The notes below the pieces were generated by a model. The model saw nothing but the letters and a program-made list of their open reading frames with translations, did not search any database and was not told the origin of the DNA. This document shows, one piece after another, positions 1 to 5,880 of a DNA stretch of 9,349 bases. The stretch is taken from contig JABFVX010000039.1 of NCBI GenBank assembly GCA_013362555.1, forward strand, positions 1 to 9,349, read 5' to 3'. The number at the start of each line of letters is the position of its first letter. The stretch's first letter is position 1. The position numbers and the translations under genes were made by a program. This DNA is from Mycobacteriaceae bacterium (GTDB taxonomy: Bacteria; Actinomycetota; Actinomycetes; Mycobacteriales; Mycobacteriaceae).

Positions 1-119
1 AGGCGTACCGTGTCGGTCACGGCCTCCCGCAGCTCGGCCACCTCGGCATCCGAGGTGCCGCCGAGCGGCGGGATCAGTAGCGGCGCCGACGGCACCACGG
101 CAGCAGCGGTGAGTGGCAT
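1..119 (-). CDS. LigB-like/Rv2728c-type protein, 5' end only (partial)
   Basis: Only the first 39 codons lie in the window; the gene runs off the left edge. From the ATG at 119-117 the minus strand reads MPLTAAAVVPSAPLLIPPLGG, then an acidic helix-like stretch (SDAEVAELREAVTDTVR). A start with small residues, then V-P-x-x-P-L-L-I-P-x-L-G-G, is typical of the actinobacterial LigB-like family (class III extradiol dioxygenase fold, Rv2728c in M. tuberculosis), normally about 230 residues. The enzymatic activity of that family is not established, and a position that is often His in related proteins is Ser here. Gene order supports the call: in mycobacteria this gene lies between miaA and the DUF349 gene found next in this window. 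No clear Shine-Dalgarno precedes the ATG. A TACGGT box ends 7 nt before it, so a leaderless transcript is possible. The family assignment is inference from a short fragment. Confidence 0.6.
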   Translation of the reverse strand, partial: MPLTAAAVVPSAPLLIPPLGGTSDAEVAELREAVTDTVR

Positions 120-265
120 GTCGGTAACCGTAGCGGCCGCGTTCTCCGCCTACTCCACGGTAGCGGCGATCGGCCTGATTCAATGGCGAGTGACGCACAC
201 GCCGGCGTGACAAGACGGGCAGTGTGCAGCAAGGCAGCCGTGACGCGCGGCAGGGACGAGGAGCG
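120..265. promoter_or_regulatory. Divergent intergenic control region
   Basis: This 146-bp gap separates two divergently transcribed genes, so it must hold both promoters. On the minus strand, TACGGT at 133-128 fits the actinobacterial -10 pattern TANNNT and would place transcription start at or next to the ATG at 119. A related block recurs: CCGTAGCGGC at 128-137 and ACGGTAGCGGCG at 158-169. A perfect 12-bp palindrome, CACGCCGGCGTG, lies at 198-209 and could be an operator, though short GC palindromes are common in such genomes. No convincing -35/-10 pair was found for the plus-strand gene. Confidence 0.3.
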
Positions 266-1741
266 ATGACCGACAACACCGGACCGGAGCGAACCAACGG
301 CCACCAGGACCGCACAGGCGGGCACGCACCCGGCCAATCGGCGCAGTCGAGCACGGGCACGCCGCCCACGCCGAGCGCTGTCGCCGCAAGCGTTCCCAAG
401 CCGGGCGCGGGCCCACGACCGGGCCCCCGTCCCGTTCCCGGTCCCGGCCCGAAACCTGCCGCCGCACCGAAACCGCATCCGATACCGCATCCTGTAGCCC
501 CGCACGCCGCACCCGCGCCGATCGTGTCCGACCCGAGCGCCTGGGGTCGCGTGGACCCGGACGGCACCGCGTGGGTGAAGTCCGCCGACGGCGAACGCTG
601 CATCGGGTCGTGGCAGGCCGGGGACGCGGCGGAAGGGCTGGCGCATTTCGGCAGGCGCTTCGACGACCTCGCCACCGAGGTGGCCCTCCTGGAGGCCCGC
701 CTCGCCACCGGCACCGGCGACGCACGCAAGACCAGAGCCGCGGCCGCGACGATGGCCGAGGCGCTGCCGACCGCCGCCGTCATCGGCGACATCGACAGCC
801 TCGCCAAGCGGCTCGACGCCATCATGGAACATTCCGCCGAGGCCGAGGTGCACGCCAAGGAGGAGAAGGAGCGCCTGCGCGGCGAGCAGACCGAGCGCAA
901 GGAGCAGCTGCTCGCCGAAGCCGAGCAGATCGCCGCCGAATCGACCCAGTGGAAGGCCGCGGGCGACCGGCTGCGCGAGATCCTCGAGGAGTGGAAGACG
1001 ATCCGCGGGGTCGACCGGAAGGTCGATGACGCGCTGTGGAAGCGGTATTCGAAGGCCCGCGAGGCGTTCAACCGCCGCCGCGGCGGCCACTTCGCCGAGC
1101 TGGACCGGGAGCGGGCCGCGGCCAGGGTACGCAAGGAAGAGCTCTGCGCCCAGGCCGAAGAGCTCTCGGCGTCGACGGAATGGGCGGCCACCGCCGCCGC
1201 CTTCCGCGACCTTCTCGTCGACTGGAAGGCCGCGGGCCGCGCCCCCAAGGAAGCCGACGACGCGCTGTGGCACCGGTTCAAGTCGGCGCAGGACGTGTTC
1301 TTCGCCGCGCGCAACGCCGCCGCCTCCGAGCGCGACGCCGAATTCGAGGACAACGCGACCGCCAAGGAGGCGCTGCTGCGCAAGGCCGAGCAGCTCGACC
1401 CGCGTGCGGGCCTCGACGCCGCGCGCGCGGCACTGCGCGACATCCAGGACAAGTGGGACGCCATCGGCAAAGTGCCCCGCGCCCGAATGCAGTCCCTGGA
1501 AGACCGGATCCGCGCGGTGGAGAAGAAGGTCCGCGATGCCACCGACGACCGGTGGCGCCGCACCGATCCCGAGGCGCTGGCGCGGGCCGCCCAGTTCCGC
1601 GAACGCGTAGCGCAATTCGAAGAGCAGGCCGCCAAAGCCAAGGCGGCGGGCCGCGACCGCGACGCGGCAAAAGCCCTCGAGCAAGCCAAACAATGGCGGG
1701 AATGGGCTGACGCCGCCGAAGGCGCCGTCAGCAACCGCTGA
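266..1741 (+). CDS. DUF349 repeat coiled-coil protein (Rv2731-like)
   Basis: This 491-residue protein has no known biochemical role. Residues 1-90 are low-complexity and Pro/Ala/Gly-rich (PGPRPGPRPVPGPGPKP near 49-65), probably disordered. Residues 91-150 form a conserved-looking segment starting WGRVDPDGTAWVK. The rest is helical and highly charged, with three DUF349 repeats at about 226-272, 303-350 and 382-425. Each begins near a Trp or helix start and carries a central 'L..W K.I/A.G' motif; the first two share 'DDALW.R(Y/F)'. Long Ala/Glu/Arg coiled coils follow at 435-490. There is no signal peptide or TM segment, so it is cytoplasmic. The ATG at 266 was chosen because GACGAGGAG sits 2-5 nt upstream; the frame extends to a GTG at 224 without such a site. 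By remembered gene order it corresponds to M. tuberculosis Rv2731. It is monocistronic and ends at the 62-bp palindrome. DUF349 proteins have been loosely linked to DNA-damage responses in other bacteria; nothing here tests that. Confidence 0.9.
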   Translation: MTDNTGPERTNGHQDRTGGHAPGQSAQSSTGTPPTPSAVAASVPKPGAGPRPGPRPVPGPGPKPAAAPKPHPIPHPVAPHAAPAPIVSDPSAWGRVDPDGTAWVKSADGERCIGSWQAGDAAEGLAHFGRRFDDLATEVALLEARLATGTGDARKTRAAAATMAEALPTAAVIGDIDSLAKRLDAIMEHSAEAEVHAKEEKERLRGEQTERKEQLLAEAEQIAAESTQWKAAGDRLREILEEWKTIRGVDRKVDDALWKRYSKAREAFNRRRGGHFAELDRERAAARVRKEELCAQAEELSASTEWAATAAAFRDLLVDWKAAGRAPKEADDALWHRFKSAQDVFFAARNAAASERDAEFEDNATAKEALLRKAEQLDPRAGLDAARAALRDIQDKWDAIGKVPRARMQSLEDRIRAVEKKVRDATDDRWRRTDPEALARAAQFRERVAQFEEQAAKAKAAGRDRDAAKALEQAKQWREWADAAEGAVSNR

Positions 1742-1755
1742 CTCAACCCACCGTT

Positions 1756-1817
1756 CTACACCCGAATCGCGCATTTACACCCGCAGCTGCGGGTGTAAAT
1801 GCGCGATTCGGGTGTAG
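1756..1817. terminator. 62-bp perfect palindrome at convergent junction, likely bidirectional terminator
   Basis: Every base from 1756 to 1817 pairs with its mirror partner around a centre between 1786 and 1787 (CAG|CTG), with no spacer; the symmetry stops abruptly at 1755/1818. Each arm holds two direct copies of TACACCCG (1757-1764 and 1776-1783) spaced 19 nt apart, so the element has four copies in all. It lies 14 nt after the DUF349 stop and 24 nt after the stop of the convergent membrane-protein gene. As RNA it would form a stem of nearly 30 bp from either strand. No T-run follows on either side, in keeping with the U-tract-less terminators often proposed in actinobacteria. Half of a related copy is found at 9317-9349. 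Confidence 0.75.
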
Positions 1818-1841
1818 CGCGAGTCCGTATCCATGTCGGCG

Positions 1842-2234
1842 TCAGAATTGGCCGCCTTCGCGGGCCGGTGGCGGGCTGGCGCGCTGGGCGAGAACGTAGC
1901 GGCCGGCTTGTCGGAGCACCTCAAGGGCGGCCCCTCGGCACGGACAGCGGTCCGTCGGGTGCTCGAGGTGAGCCCGAAGCAGGTAGTGCGCCGTTTCCAC
2001 AGTCAGCGGCTGCGGTACGTCGTGACAGGATTCGTCCAGCACCTCCCACAGCTCGCCCGCCCGCAGCATCTCGTCCCGGAGCGTGCGCTCGACGCGCTGC
2101 CGCTCCCCTGCCTGCCGTCGCTCGCGGTCGCGCCGGGGCCGCCGCCTGCCCTCGTCACCCATGCCCCACAACGCCACAGCGACCAACCCGAGCAATCCGG
2201 TCACCACGATTCCGACAGTGATTGCGATATCCAT
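1842..2234 (-). CDS. Small single-pass membrane protein of unknown function
   Basis: This 130-residue protein belongs to no family I recognise. Residues 3-25 (IAITVGIVVTGLLGLVAVAL) form one hydrophobic TM helix at the extreme N-terminus. A very basic stretch follows at 30-40 (RRRPRRDRERR), which by the positive-inside rule keeps the C-terminal domain in the cytoplasm. Residues 45-115 look helical and include two Cys close together in DRCPCRGAALEVLRQAG (95-111), plus Cys70. A lone -CPxR-xAL- motif of this kind occurs in small actinobacterial proteins, but I cannot assign a function. The ATG at 2234-2232 was chosen because GAGGAGGGG lies just 4 nt upstream; an in-frame ATG at 2249 would put that site inside the gene. 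It is divergent from the HTH/SnoaL-like gene, sharing a 215-bp control region, and convergent with the DUF349 gene. The purine-rich ribosome site can be masked by a complementary segment (2241-2273). Confidence 0.75.
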   Translation of the reverse strand: MDIAITVGIVVTGLLGLVAVALWGMGDEGRRRPRRDRERRQAGERQRVERTLRDEMLRAGELWEVLDESCHDVPQPLTVETAHYLLRAHLEHPTDRCPCRGAALEVLRQAGRYVLAQRASPPPAREGGQF

Positions 2235-2449
2235 CCGACCCCTCCTCATTCCGCGGTTCGTACACAGAGGAGGTTGCAGAAAAGTCAGTCCCTTATCGGC
2301 CCTCTAACGGGTGCCTTATTTTCCCTCTTTGGGCCCTTTCGTGCCTTTTGGTGCCTTTTAGTATCCTTTTCGCGCTGGTGGCGACGAGAAGTCGGACCTC
2401 GCTGATAGTTTCGCCAACGCACCAGCCACCACCACGCCTCGGAGCGCCC
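2235..2449. promoter_or_regulatory. Divergent control region with phased T-runs
   Basis: This 215-bp gap between divergent genes is visibly richer in A/T than the rest of the window. Plus-strand T-runs occur at 2320-2323, 2329-2331, 2338-2340, 2347-2350, 2357-2360 and 2368-2371. Their centres are 8.5-11 nt apart (mean about 9.6), close to one helical turn, so the DNA is probably curved. Part of this is a degenerate repeat of GGTGCCTTTT. TAGTAT at 2360-2365 fits a TANNNT -10 box for the plus-strand gene but has no good -35, so it is only a candidate. No protein-coding signal was found in this stretch. Confidence 0.5.
2241..2273 (-). promoter_or_regulatory. Possible Shine-Dalgarno-masking hairpin
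   Basis: The minus-strand leader of the small membrane-protein gene contains CCTCCTC (2273-2267), then a 19-nt loop, then GAGGAGG (2247-2241), the ribosome-binding site itself. The 7 bp are perfectly complementary and would hide the site in the folded mRNA. The pairing stops sharply at both ends, so the stem is short. Because any GAGGAGG can pair with any CCTCCTC, chance cannot be excluded, but the position is exactly where it would matter. Confidence 0.35.
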
Positions 2450-3202
2450 ATGGCAACCGTCCTGCGAACGCTGCTCAGCCAGCGCCACATCCACAGCCAC
2501 GCCGCCTTTCTCAGCGAGTACGACAGATGCGCCCGCGTGCTCGACGCCGGACTCGTCGGCGGCGGGCCCACCAAGACCCAGTACTACCGGTGGCTGTCCG
2601 GGGCCCTGCGCACCAACCCCCGGGGCCACCACTGCCGGGTCCTGGAGGCCATGTTCCCCGGCCGCACCGTCGCCCAGCTCCTCGCGACGGACGCCCAGGC
2701 TGTCGACGCGGACGTCGCGGGTCTCGTGCGCCGGTTCTACGCCGACCTGTGGAACCGGTCGGACGACGCCGCCGCCGACGAGCTCCTCGACGCGGACTTC
2801 GTGTACGAAGGGGCGGACGACGAGTGCTGCGGCAGACACGACTGGGCCGACTATCGCGACCGGATCCGGTCCGCCATTCCGGACTTCCACATCGAGCTCC
2901 GTGACCTCCTGATCGACGGCGAGCGCGCGGCGGCAAGGGTGCGGTGCACCGGCCACCGCCCGTCCGGCGTGCTGGGCCGGGAGCGGCCCGTGGACATCAC
3001 GGCAGCCGCGTTCTTCACCACCGGCGGCGGCCTGCTCACGCTCTGCCGCGCGGTCGGGGGTCCGGATGTGCCGCTGCGCCGCCGAACCTCCTGGACGCCG
3101 CCGATCATCAAGCTCTCCGAGCCCCGGAACGACCCAGATCCGGCGCTCGCCGCCTGGTACGACGGGCAAGAAGGCACCCTCAGCCTCGTACGCGGACCTT
3201 GA
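2450..3202 (+). CDS. HTH-like / NTF2 (SnoaL-like) domain fusion protein
   Basis: This 250-residue protein has two parts. Residues 1-80 (MATVLRTLLSQRHIHSHAAF, then KTQYYRWLSGALRTNPRGHHCRVLE and MFPGRTVAQLLA) resemble the N-terminal DNA-binding region of many actinobacterial XRE-like regulators: 'YYRWLSG' takes the recognition-helix position and 'R-V-L-E-x-M-F' the following helix. Residues 87-210 resemble SnoaL-like ester cyclases of the NTF2 fold: 'LVRRFYADLWNRSD' helix, 'ELLDADFVYEG', 'DYRDRIRSAIPDFHIELRDLL' and the strand pair 'RAAARVRCTGHRPSGVLGR'. The last 40 residues are unassigned. NTF2-like domains can be enzymes or ligand-binding modules; fused to an HTH, a sensor role is the simpler inference. 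No polyketide genes lie nearby. The ATG at 2450 has CGGAG 5-6 nt upstream; the frame is open further upstream but through AT-rich, repeat-like DNA. It is probably cotranscribed with the gene at 3259 (56-nt gap). Confidence 0.75.
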   Translation: MATVLRTLLSQRHIHSHAAFLSEYDRCARVLDAGLVGGGPTKTQYYRWLSGALRTNPRGHHCRVLEAMFPGRTVAQLLATDAQAVDADVAGLVRRFYADLWNRSDDAAADELLDADFVYEGADDECCGRHDWADYRDRIRSAIPDFHIELRDLLIDGERAAARVRCTGHRPSGVLGRERPVDITAAAFFTTGGGLLTLCRAVGGPDVPLRRRTSWTPPIIKLSEPRNDPDPALAAWYDGQEGTLSLVRGP

Positions 3203-3258
3203 TCAGCAACGAACGTCAACAAGCGCCGACCAGCGGACCACAGTGGAGAGGGTGGAGG

Positions 3259-3726
3259 ATGCCCGCAGCCGAAGACGACACTCCGGCAGCCGCTATCGAC
3301 GTCTGGGTGCAACGCATCGAGTACCGCCGACATTGGTCGTGGTGCTGGGGGTTCGAAGGCGAACTCGCCGCGGGAGAGCCTGCACGCAACCTCCTCGAGG
3401 TGTTCGCTGCCGCACGCCGATCCCTCGACGCGCGTGAGGACGCGCCGGTGTCGGTTCGGCTGGACTCGGTGCCCGGCGTATCAGCTCCACAACAGCGCCT
3501 CGACGCCGTCATCGCAATGCGAACCCGGCTGGAAGAGCTGAAATCCGCGGTGGGCACGGAATCGGCGGCGCTCGCACGGGATCTGGTGGCCGGCCGCGTC
3601 ACACTCGCCGACGTCGGTGTGCTGATGGGGATTTCGACGGTGCGCGCAGCGTTCCTCGCCGACCCGGACCCGGAAGCCGCCCTGGAGCGCAAGCGTCGGC
3701 GGTCCAGGAAGCGCCACCATGCATAG
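3259..3726 (+). CDS. Hypothetical protein, possible HicB-like domain plus C-terminal HTH
   Basis: This 155-residue protein is not a family I can name. Residues 13-60 (IDVWVQRIEYRRHWSWCWGF, then LLEVFAAARRSLDA) could form a strand-strand-helix unit, loosely like the N-terminal domain of HicB antitoxins. Residues 78-105 look like a long helix (QRLDAVIAMRTRLEELKSAV). Residues 106-133 (LARDLVAGRVTLADVGVLMG, then ISTVRAAFL) match a helix-turn-helix pattern: 'TLADVGVLMGIS' as helix-turn and 'STVRAAFL' as second helix. The C-terminus is strongly basic (RKRRRSRKRHH), consistent with nucleic-acid binding. No HicA-like toxin partner lies in the window, so a toxin-antitoxin role is speculative. The ATG at 3259 is well supported by GGAGAGGGTGGAGG directly upstream. 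It follows the HTH/SnoaL-like gene by 56 nt in the same direction and converges on the four-TM protein gene. Confidence 0.7.
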   Translation: MPAAEDDTPAAAIDVWVQRIEYRRHWSWCWGFEGELAAGEPARNLLEVFAAARRSLDAREDAPVSVRLDSVPGVSAPQQRLDAVIAMRTRLEELKSAVGTESAALARDLVAGRVTLADVGVLMGISTVRAAFLADPDPEAALERKRRRSRKRHHA

Positions 3727-3727
3727 A

Positions 3728-3797
3728 CGCACCCCTTCCCGCCAAACGCACCGAAAGCATCGCACCACAACGGGTGCGGCTATACAAAAATGGTGCG
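3728..3797. terminator. Repeat-rich convergent junction, likely bidirectional terminator
   Basis: Between two convergent stop codons (3726 on plus, 3802 on minus) the hexamer CGCACC occurs three times (3728-3733, 3747-3752, 3761-3766). Its complement GGTGCG occurs twice (3773-3778, 3792-3797). The tightest hairpin pairs 3761-3766 with 3773-3778 around a 6-nt loop; an outer stem can pair 3747-3752 with 3792-3797. A short A-run (CAAAAATGG) lies between the two GGTGCG copies. The arrangement suits a terminator read from both sides, but the stems are only 6 bp and there is no ordinary U-tail after the hairpin on the plus strand. Confidence 0.4.
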
Positions 3798-3801
3798 GCT
3801 G

Positions 3802-4371
3802 TCAGGAATTCGTCGGTCCACGCCCCCAGGGGTGGCGGCGCTCCGCCTCCGCGGCGGCGATGCGGCGCTGCTCCTCGGCAGCCAGGAGCACCGCTGTCCG
3901 GCTCCACACGACCCGAATCCAGTGGAAGGTCAGGAGCATGCAGGCGATAACGCCGAGAATCAGGCCGGCGCCGGGACCGGCCGCGTGCACCCCGGGCGCC
4001 GGCGTCTGCCGGGTCCAGATCGCCAGTATGCCGAACACGGTACCGATAGCGGTCCCCGCCACCGCGATCCATGCCAGCGCCCAGCGCCGCGTGACCAGCG
4101 CCAGCACCGACAACATCACGCCGAAGACGACCGCGAACCAGACGAACAGGCGCGACGGCAGCGAGATGTGCTCGTCATCCAGCACATCCCCACCGGTCAG
4201 CACGTCGAATCCGCGAGCCGCGCCCGCGTGCGACAGGGCCAGCGAACCGGCCAGAACCATCACCAGAATCGCCACCACCAAGGCCCGCGCGCCGGGATCG
4301 ATCTCACGCGCCACTTTGCGTTCGGCGGCTTCCAGATCCCCGCGGAACTGCTCGAACTCCGGTTCGCTCAC
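3802..4371 (-). CDS. Four-TM membrane protein of unknown function (Rv2732c-like)
   Basis: This 189-residue integral membrane protein has four predicted TM helices at about 29-47, 73-94, 98-119 and 133-155. They are preceded by an acidic/charged cytoplasmic N-terminus (SEPEFEQFRGDLEAAERKVA) and followed by a charged helical tail rich in E, R and A. The extracytoplasmic loop between TM1 and TM2 carries GFDVLTGGDVLDD. An N-terminal 'F..DLEAAERKVA..IDPGARAL' and four TMs directly downstream of miaB correspond, from memory of gene order, to M. tuberculosis Rv2732c, whose function I do not know. The GTG at 4371-4369 was chosen because it overlaps the miaB stop as GTGA, the usual mark of translational coupling; a second GTG at 4380 is possible and would add three residues. 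No separate promoter is needed, so expression should follow miaB. It ends at the repeat-rich convergent junction. Confidence 0.82.
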   Translation of the reverse strand: MSEPEFEQFRGDLEAAERKVAREIDPGARALVVAILVMVLAGSLALSHAGAARGFDVLTGGDVLDDEHISLPSRLFVWFAVVFGVMLSVLALVTRRWALAWIAVAGTAIGTVFGILAIWTRQTPAPGVHAAGPGAGLILGVIACMLLTFHWIRVVWSRTAVLLAAEEQRRIAAAEAERRHPWGRGPTNS

Positions 4372-5861
4372 GCGCCACACCCGACGATGGGCGACAGCGG
4401 GGCGGGTGCGCCGACACCGGGCAGGCCCAGGCCCACTCCGGCGGTCGTCGGCGTGCGGCCTTCCTCGCTCGCGTCCCCGGCTCGGGTGCGCCGGTGCGAC
4501 AGGACCGCGCCGTCGGCGATGAGGTGATGCGGTGCGCCCGCGGTGATCTCGACCGTCACCACGTCACCGGGCCGAACGACCTCCTCCGTCGGCCTGAAGT
4601 GCACCAGCCTGCCGTCGCGGCCCCTGCCGCTGAGGCGGGCGGTGGCGGCGTTCTTGCGGCCCTCGCCCGCGGAGACGAGCAGTTCGACCTGGGCGCCGAC
4701 GAGTTTCCGGTTCTCCTCCAAGGAGATCCGCTCTTGCAGCTCCAGGAGCCGCTCGTAGCGCTCCTGGACGAGTCTCTTGGGCAGTTGTCCGGGCATCTCG
4801 GCCGCCGGGGTGCCCGGACGCTTGGAATACTGGAAAGTGAACGCGCTCGAAAAGCGTGCCTGCGCAACGACGTCGAGCGTCTGCTGGAAGTCTTCCTCGG
4901 TCTCGCCGGGGAATCCGACGATGATGTCGGTCGTGATGGCCGCGTGCGGCATCGCCGCCCGCACCTTGTCGATGATGCCGAGGTACCGCTCCCGCCGATA
5001 CGAGCGGCGCATCGCCTTGAGCACCCGGTCCGAGCCCGACTGCAACGGCATGTGCAGCTGCGGGCAGACATTCGGGGTCTCGGCCATCGCGGCGATCACG
5101 TCGTCGGTGAACTCGGCCGGATGCGGGGAGGTGAACCGCACCCGCTCCAGGCCGTCGACCTTCCCGCACGCCCGGAGCAGGTCCGCGAACGCACCCCGGT
5201 CCCGCGGCCGGTCCTGGTCGGCGAAATTCACGCCGTAGGAGTTCACGTTCTGGCCCAGCAGCGTCACCTCCAGCACGCCCTGTTCGACCAGCGCCTGCAC
5301 CTCGGCCAGAATATCGCCGGGCCTGCGGTCGACCTCCTTGCCGCGCAGCGCGGGAACTATGCAGAAGGTGCAGGTGTTGTTGCAACCCACCGAGATCGAC
5401 ACCCAGCCCGAGTACGCCGAGTCACGCTTGGCGGGCAGCGCGGACGGGAACACCTCGAGCGACTCCAGGATCTCCATCTCGGCGCGCTCGTTGTGCCGGG
5501 CGCGCTCCAGCAGCGCGGGCAGCGAGCCGATGTTGTGGGTGCCGAACACCACGTCCACCCACGGCGCCTTGCGCAGCACCGTGCCGCGGTCCTTCTGAGC
5601 CAGGCAGCCGCCCACGGCGATCTGCATGCCCGGATTCTCCGCCTTCACCGGCGCCAGGTGGCTGAGATTGCCGTAGAGCTTGTTGTCGGCGTTCTCCCGC
5701 ACCGCGCACGTGTTGAACACGACCAGGTCAGCCTGTGCACCCGGAGCGGCCCGCACATAGCCCGCGTCCTCCAGCAGGCCCGACAGCCGCTCGGAGTCGT
5801 GCACGTTCATCTGGCAGCCGTACGTGCGCACCTCGAAACTGCGGGGGTTGACGTCACTCAC
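4368..5861 (-). CDS. miaB: tRNA-2-methylthio-N6-dimethylallyladenosine synthase (MiaB)
   Basis: MiaB is a radical-SAM methylthiotransferase that adds a 2-methylthio group to N6-isopentenyl-A37 of tRNAs reading U-starting codons, after MiaA has made i6A37. The protein has 497 residues, normal for the family. The N-terminal UPF0004 domain (about 9-125) carries the three Cys that bind the auxiliary 4Fe-4S cluster: Cys16 (TYGCQMNVHDSE), Cys52 (NTCAVRE) and Cys86 (GGCLAQ). The radical-SAM domain (about 146-380) has CxxxCxxC at Cys160, Cys164 and Cys167 (GCNNTCTFC), then TLLGQNVNSYG, SPHPAEF, MPLQSGSDRVLKAMRR and DIIVGFPGETEEDF. A C-terminal TRAM domain lies at about 388-452, then a Gly/Pro tail of some 45 residues, as I recall in mycobacterial MiaB. 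All catalytic Cys are intact. The GTG at 5861 is the first start giving a normal N-terminus; the frame extends upstream into the neighbouring gene. It has only a weak ribosome site and a -10-like box suited to a leaderless mRNA. Confidence 0.97.
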   Translation of the reverse strand: MSDVNPRSFEVRTYGCQMNVHDSERLSGLLEDAGYVRAAPGAQADLVVFNTCAVRENADNKLYGNLSHLAPVKAENPGMQIAVGGCLAQKDRGTVLRKAPWVDVVFGTHNIGSLPALLERARHNERAEMEILESLEVFPSALPAKRDSAYSGWVSISVGCNNTCTFCIVPALRGKEVDRRPGDILAEVQALVEQGVLEVTLLGQNVNSYGVNFADQDRPRDRGAFADLLRACGKVDGLERVRFTSPHPAEFTDDVIAAMAETPNVCPQLHMPLQSGSDRVLKAMRRSYRRERYLGIIDKVRAAMPHAAITTDIIVGFPGETEEDFQQTLDVVAQARFSSAFTFQYSKRPGTPAAEMPGQLPKRLVQERYERLLELQERISLEENRKLVGAQVELLVSAGEGRKNAATARLSGRGRDGRLVHFRPTEEVVRPGDVVTVEITAGAPHHLIADGAVLSHRRTRAGDASEEGRTPTTAGVGLGLPGVGAPAPLSPIVGCGA

Positions 5862-5873
5862 CCACCCAGGGTA
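5862..5873 (-). promoter_or_regulatory. Candidate -10 box for a leaderless miaB transcript
   Basis: On the minus strand TACCCT (5873-5868) fits TANNNT and ends 6 nt before the GTG start at 5861, so transcription would begin on the first base of the start codon. Leaderless mRNAs of this form are common in mycobacteria and relatives, and the gene has only GGGTGGG rather than a good Shine-Dalgarno. The matching -35 region would fall within the hairpin at 5881-5924. This is pattern inference only. Confidence 0.3.
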
Positions 5874-5880
5874 CGGCCCG

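Noticed and set aside
10..210. 66-codon plus-strand frame at the left edge
   Set aside because: It overlaps the start of the minus-strand LigB-like gene. It has a Ser/Ala-rich composition and no ribosome site.
224..265. Upstream GTG start for the DUF349 protein
   Set aside because: It has no ribosome site, whereas the ATG at 266 follows GACGAGGAG closely.
349..480. Tandem DNA repeat in the Pro-rich coding region of the DUF349 gene
   Set aside because: The repetition follows from Pro/Gly/Ala codons in a low-complexity linker, with no fixed unit length.
74..1774. 566-codon open frame antisense to the DUF349 gene
   Set aside because: High GC keeps the antisense frame open. The protein is low-complexity and has no recognisable motif, while the sense frame has a clear start, ribosome site and DUF349 repeats.
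2222..2449. N-terminal extension of the HTH/SnoaL-like protein, including a hydrophobic stretch
   Set aside because: The frame is open, but through the AT-richer repeat-like region and over the divergent gene's start. A good ribosome site supports the ATG at 2450.
2450..3202. Polyketide biosynthesis gene because of SnoaL similarity
   Set aside because: No polyketide synthase, ketoreductase or other tailoring gene is nearby, and the N-terminal extension looks like a regulator.
1842..3726. Mobile element carrying the accessory cassette
   Set aside because: No integrase, transposase, tRNA attachment site or direct repeats at the borders were found. Codon use in the three genes is as GC-rich as in the neighbours.
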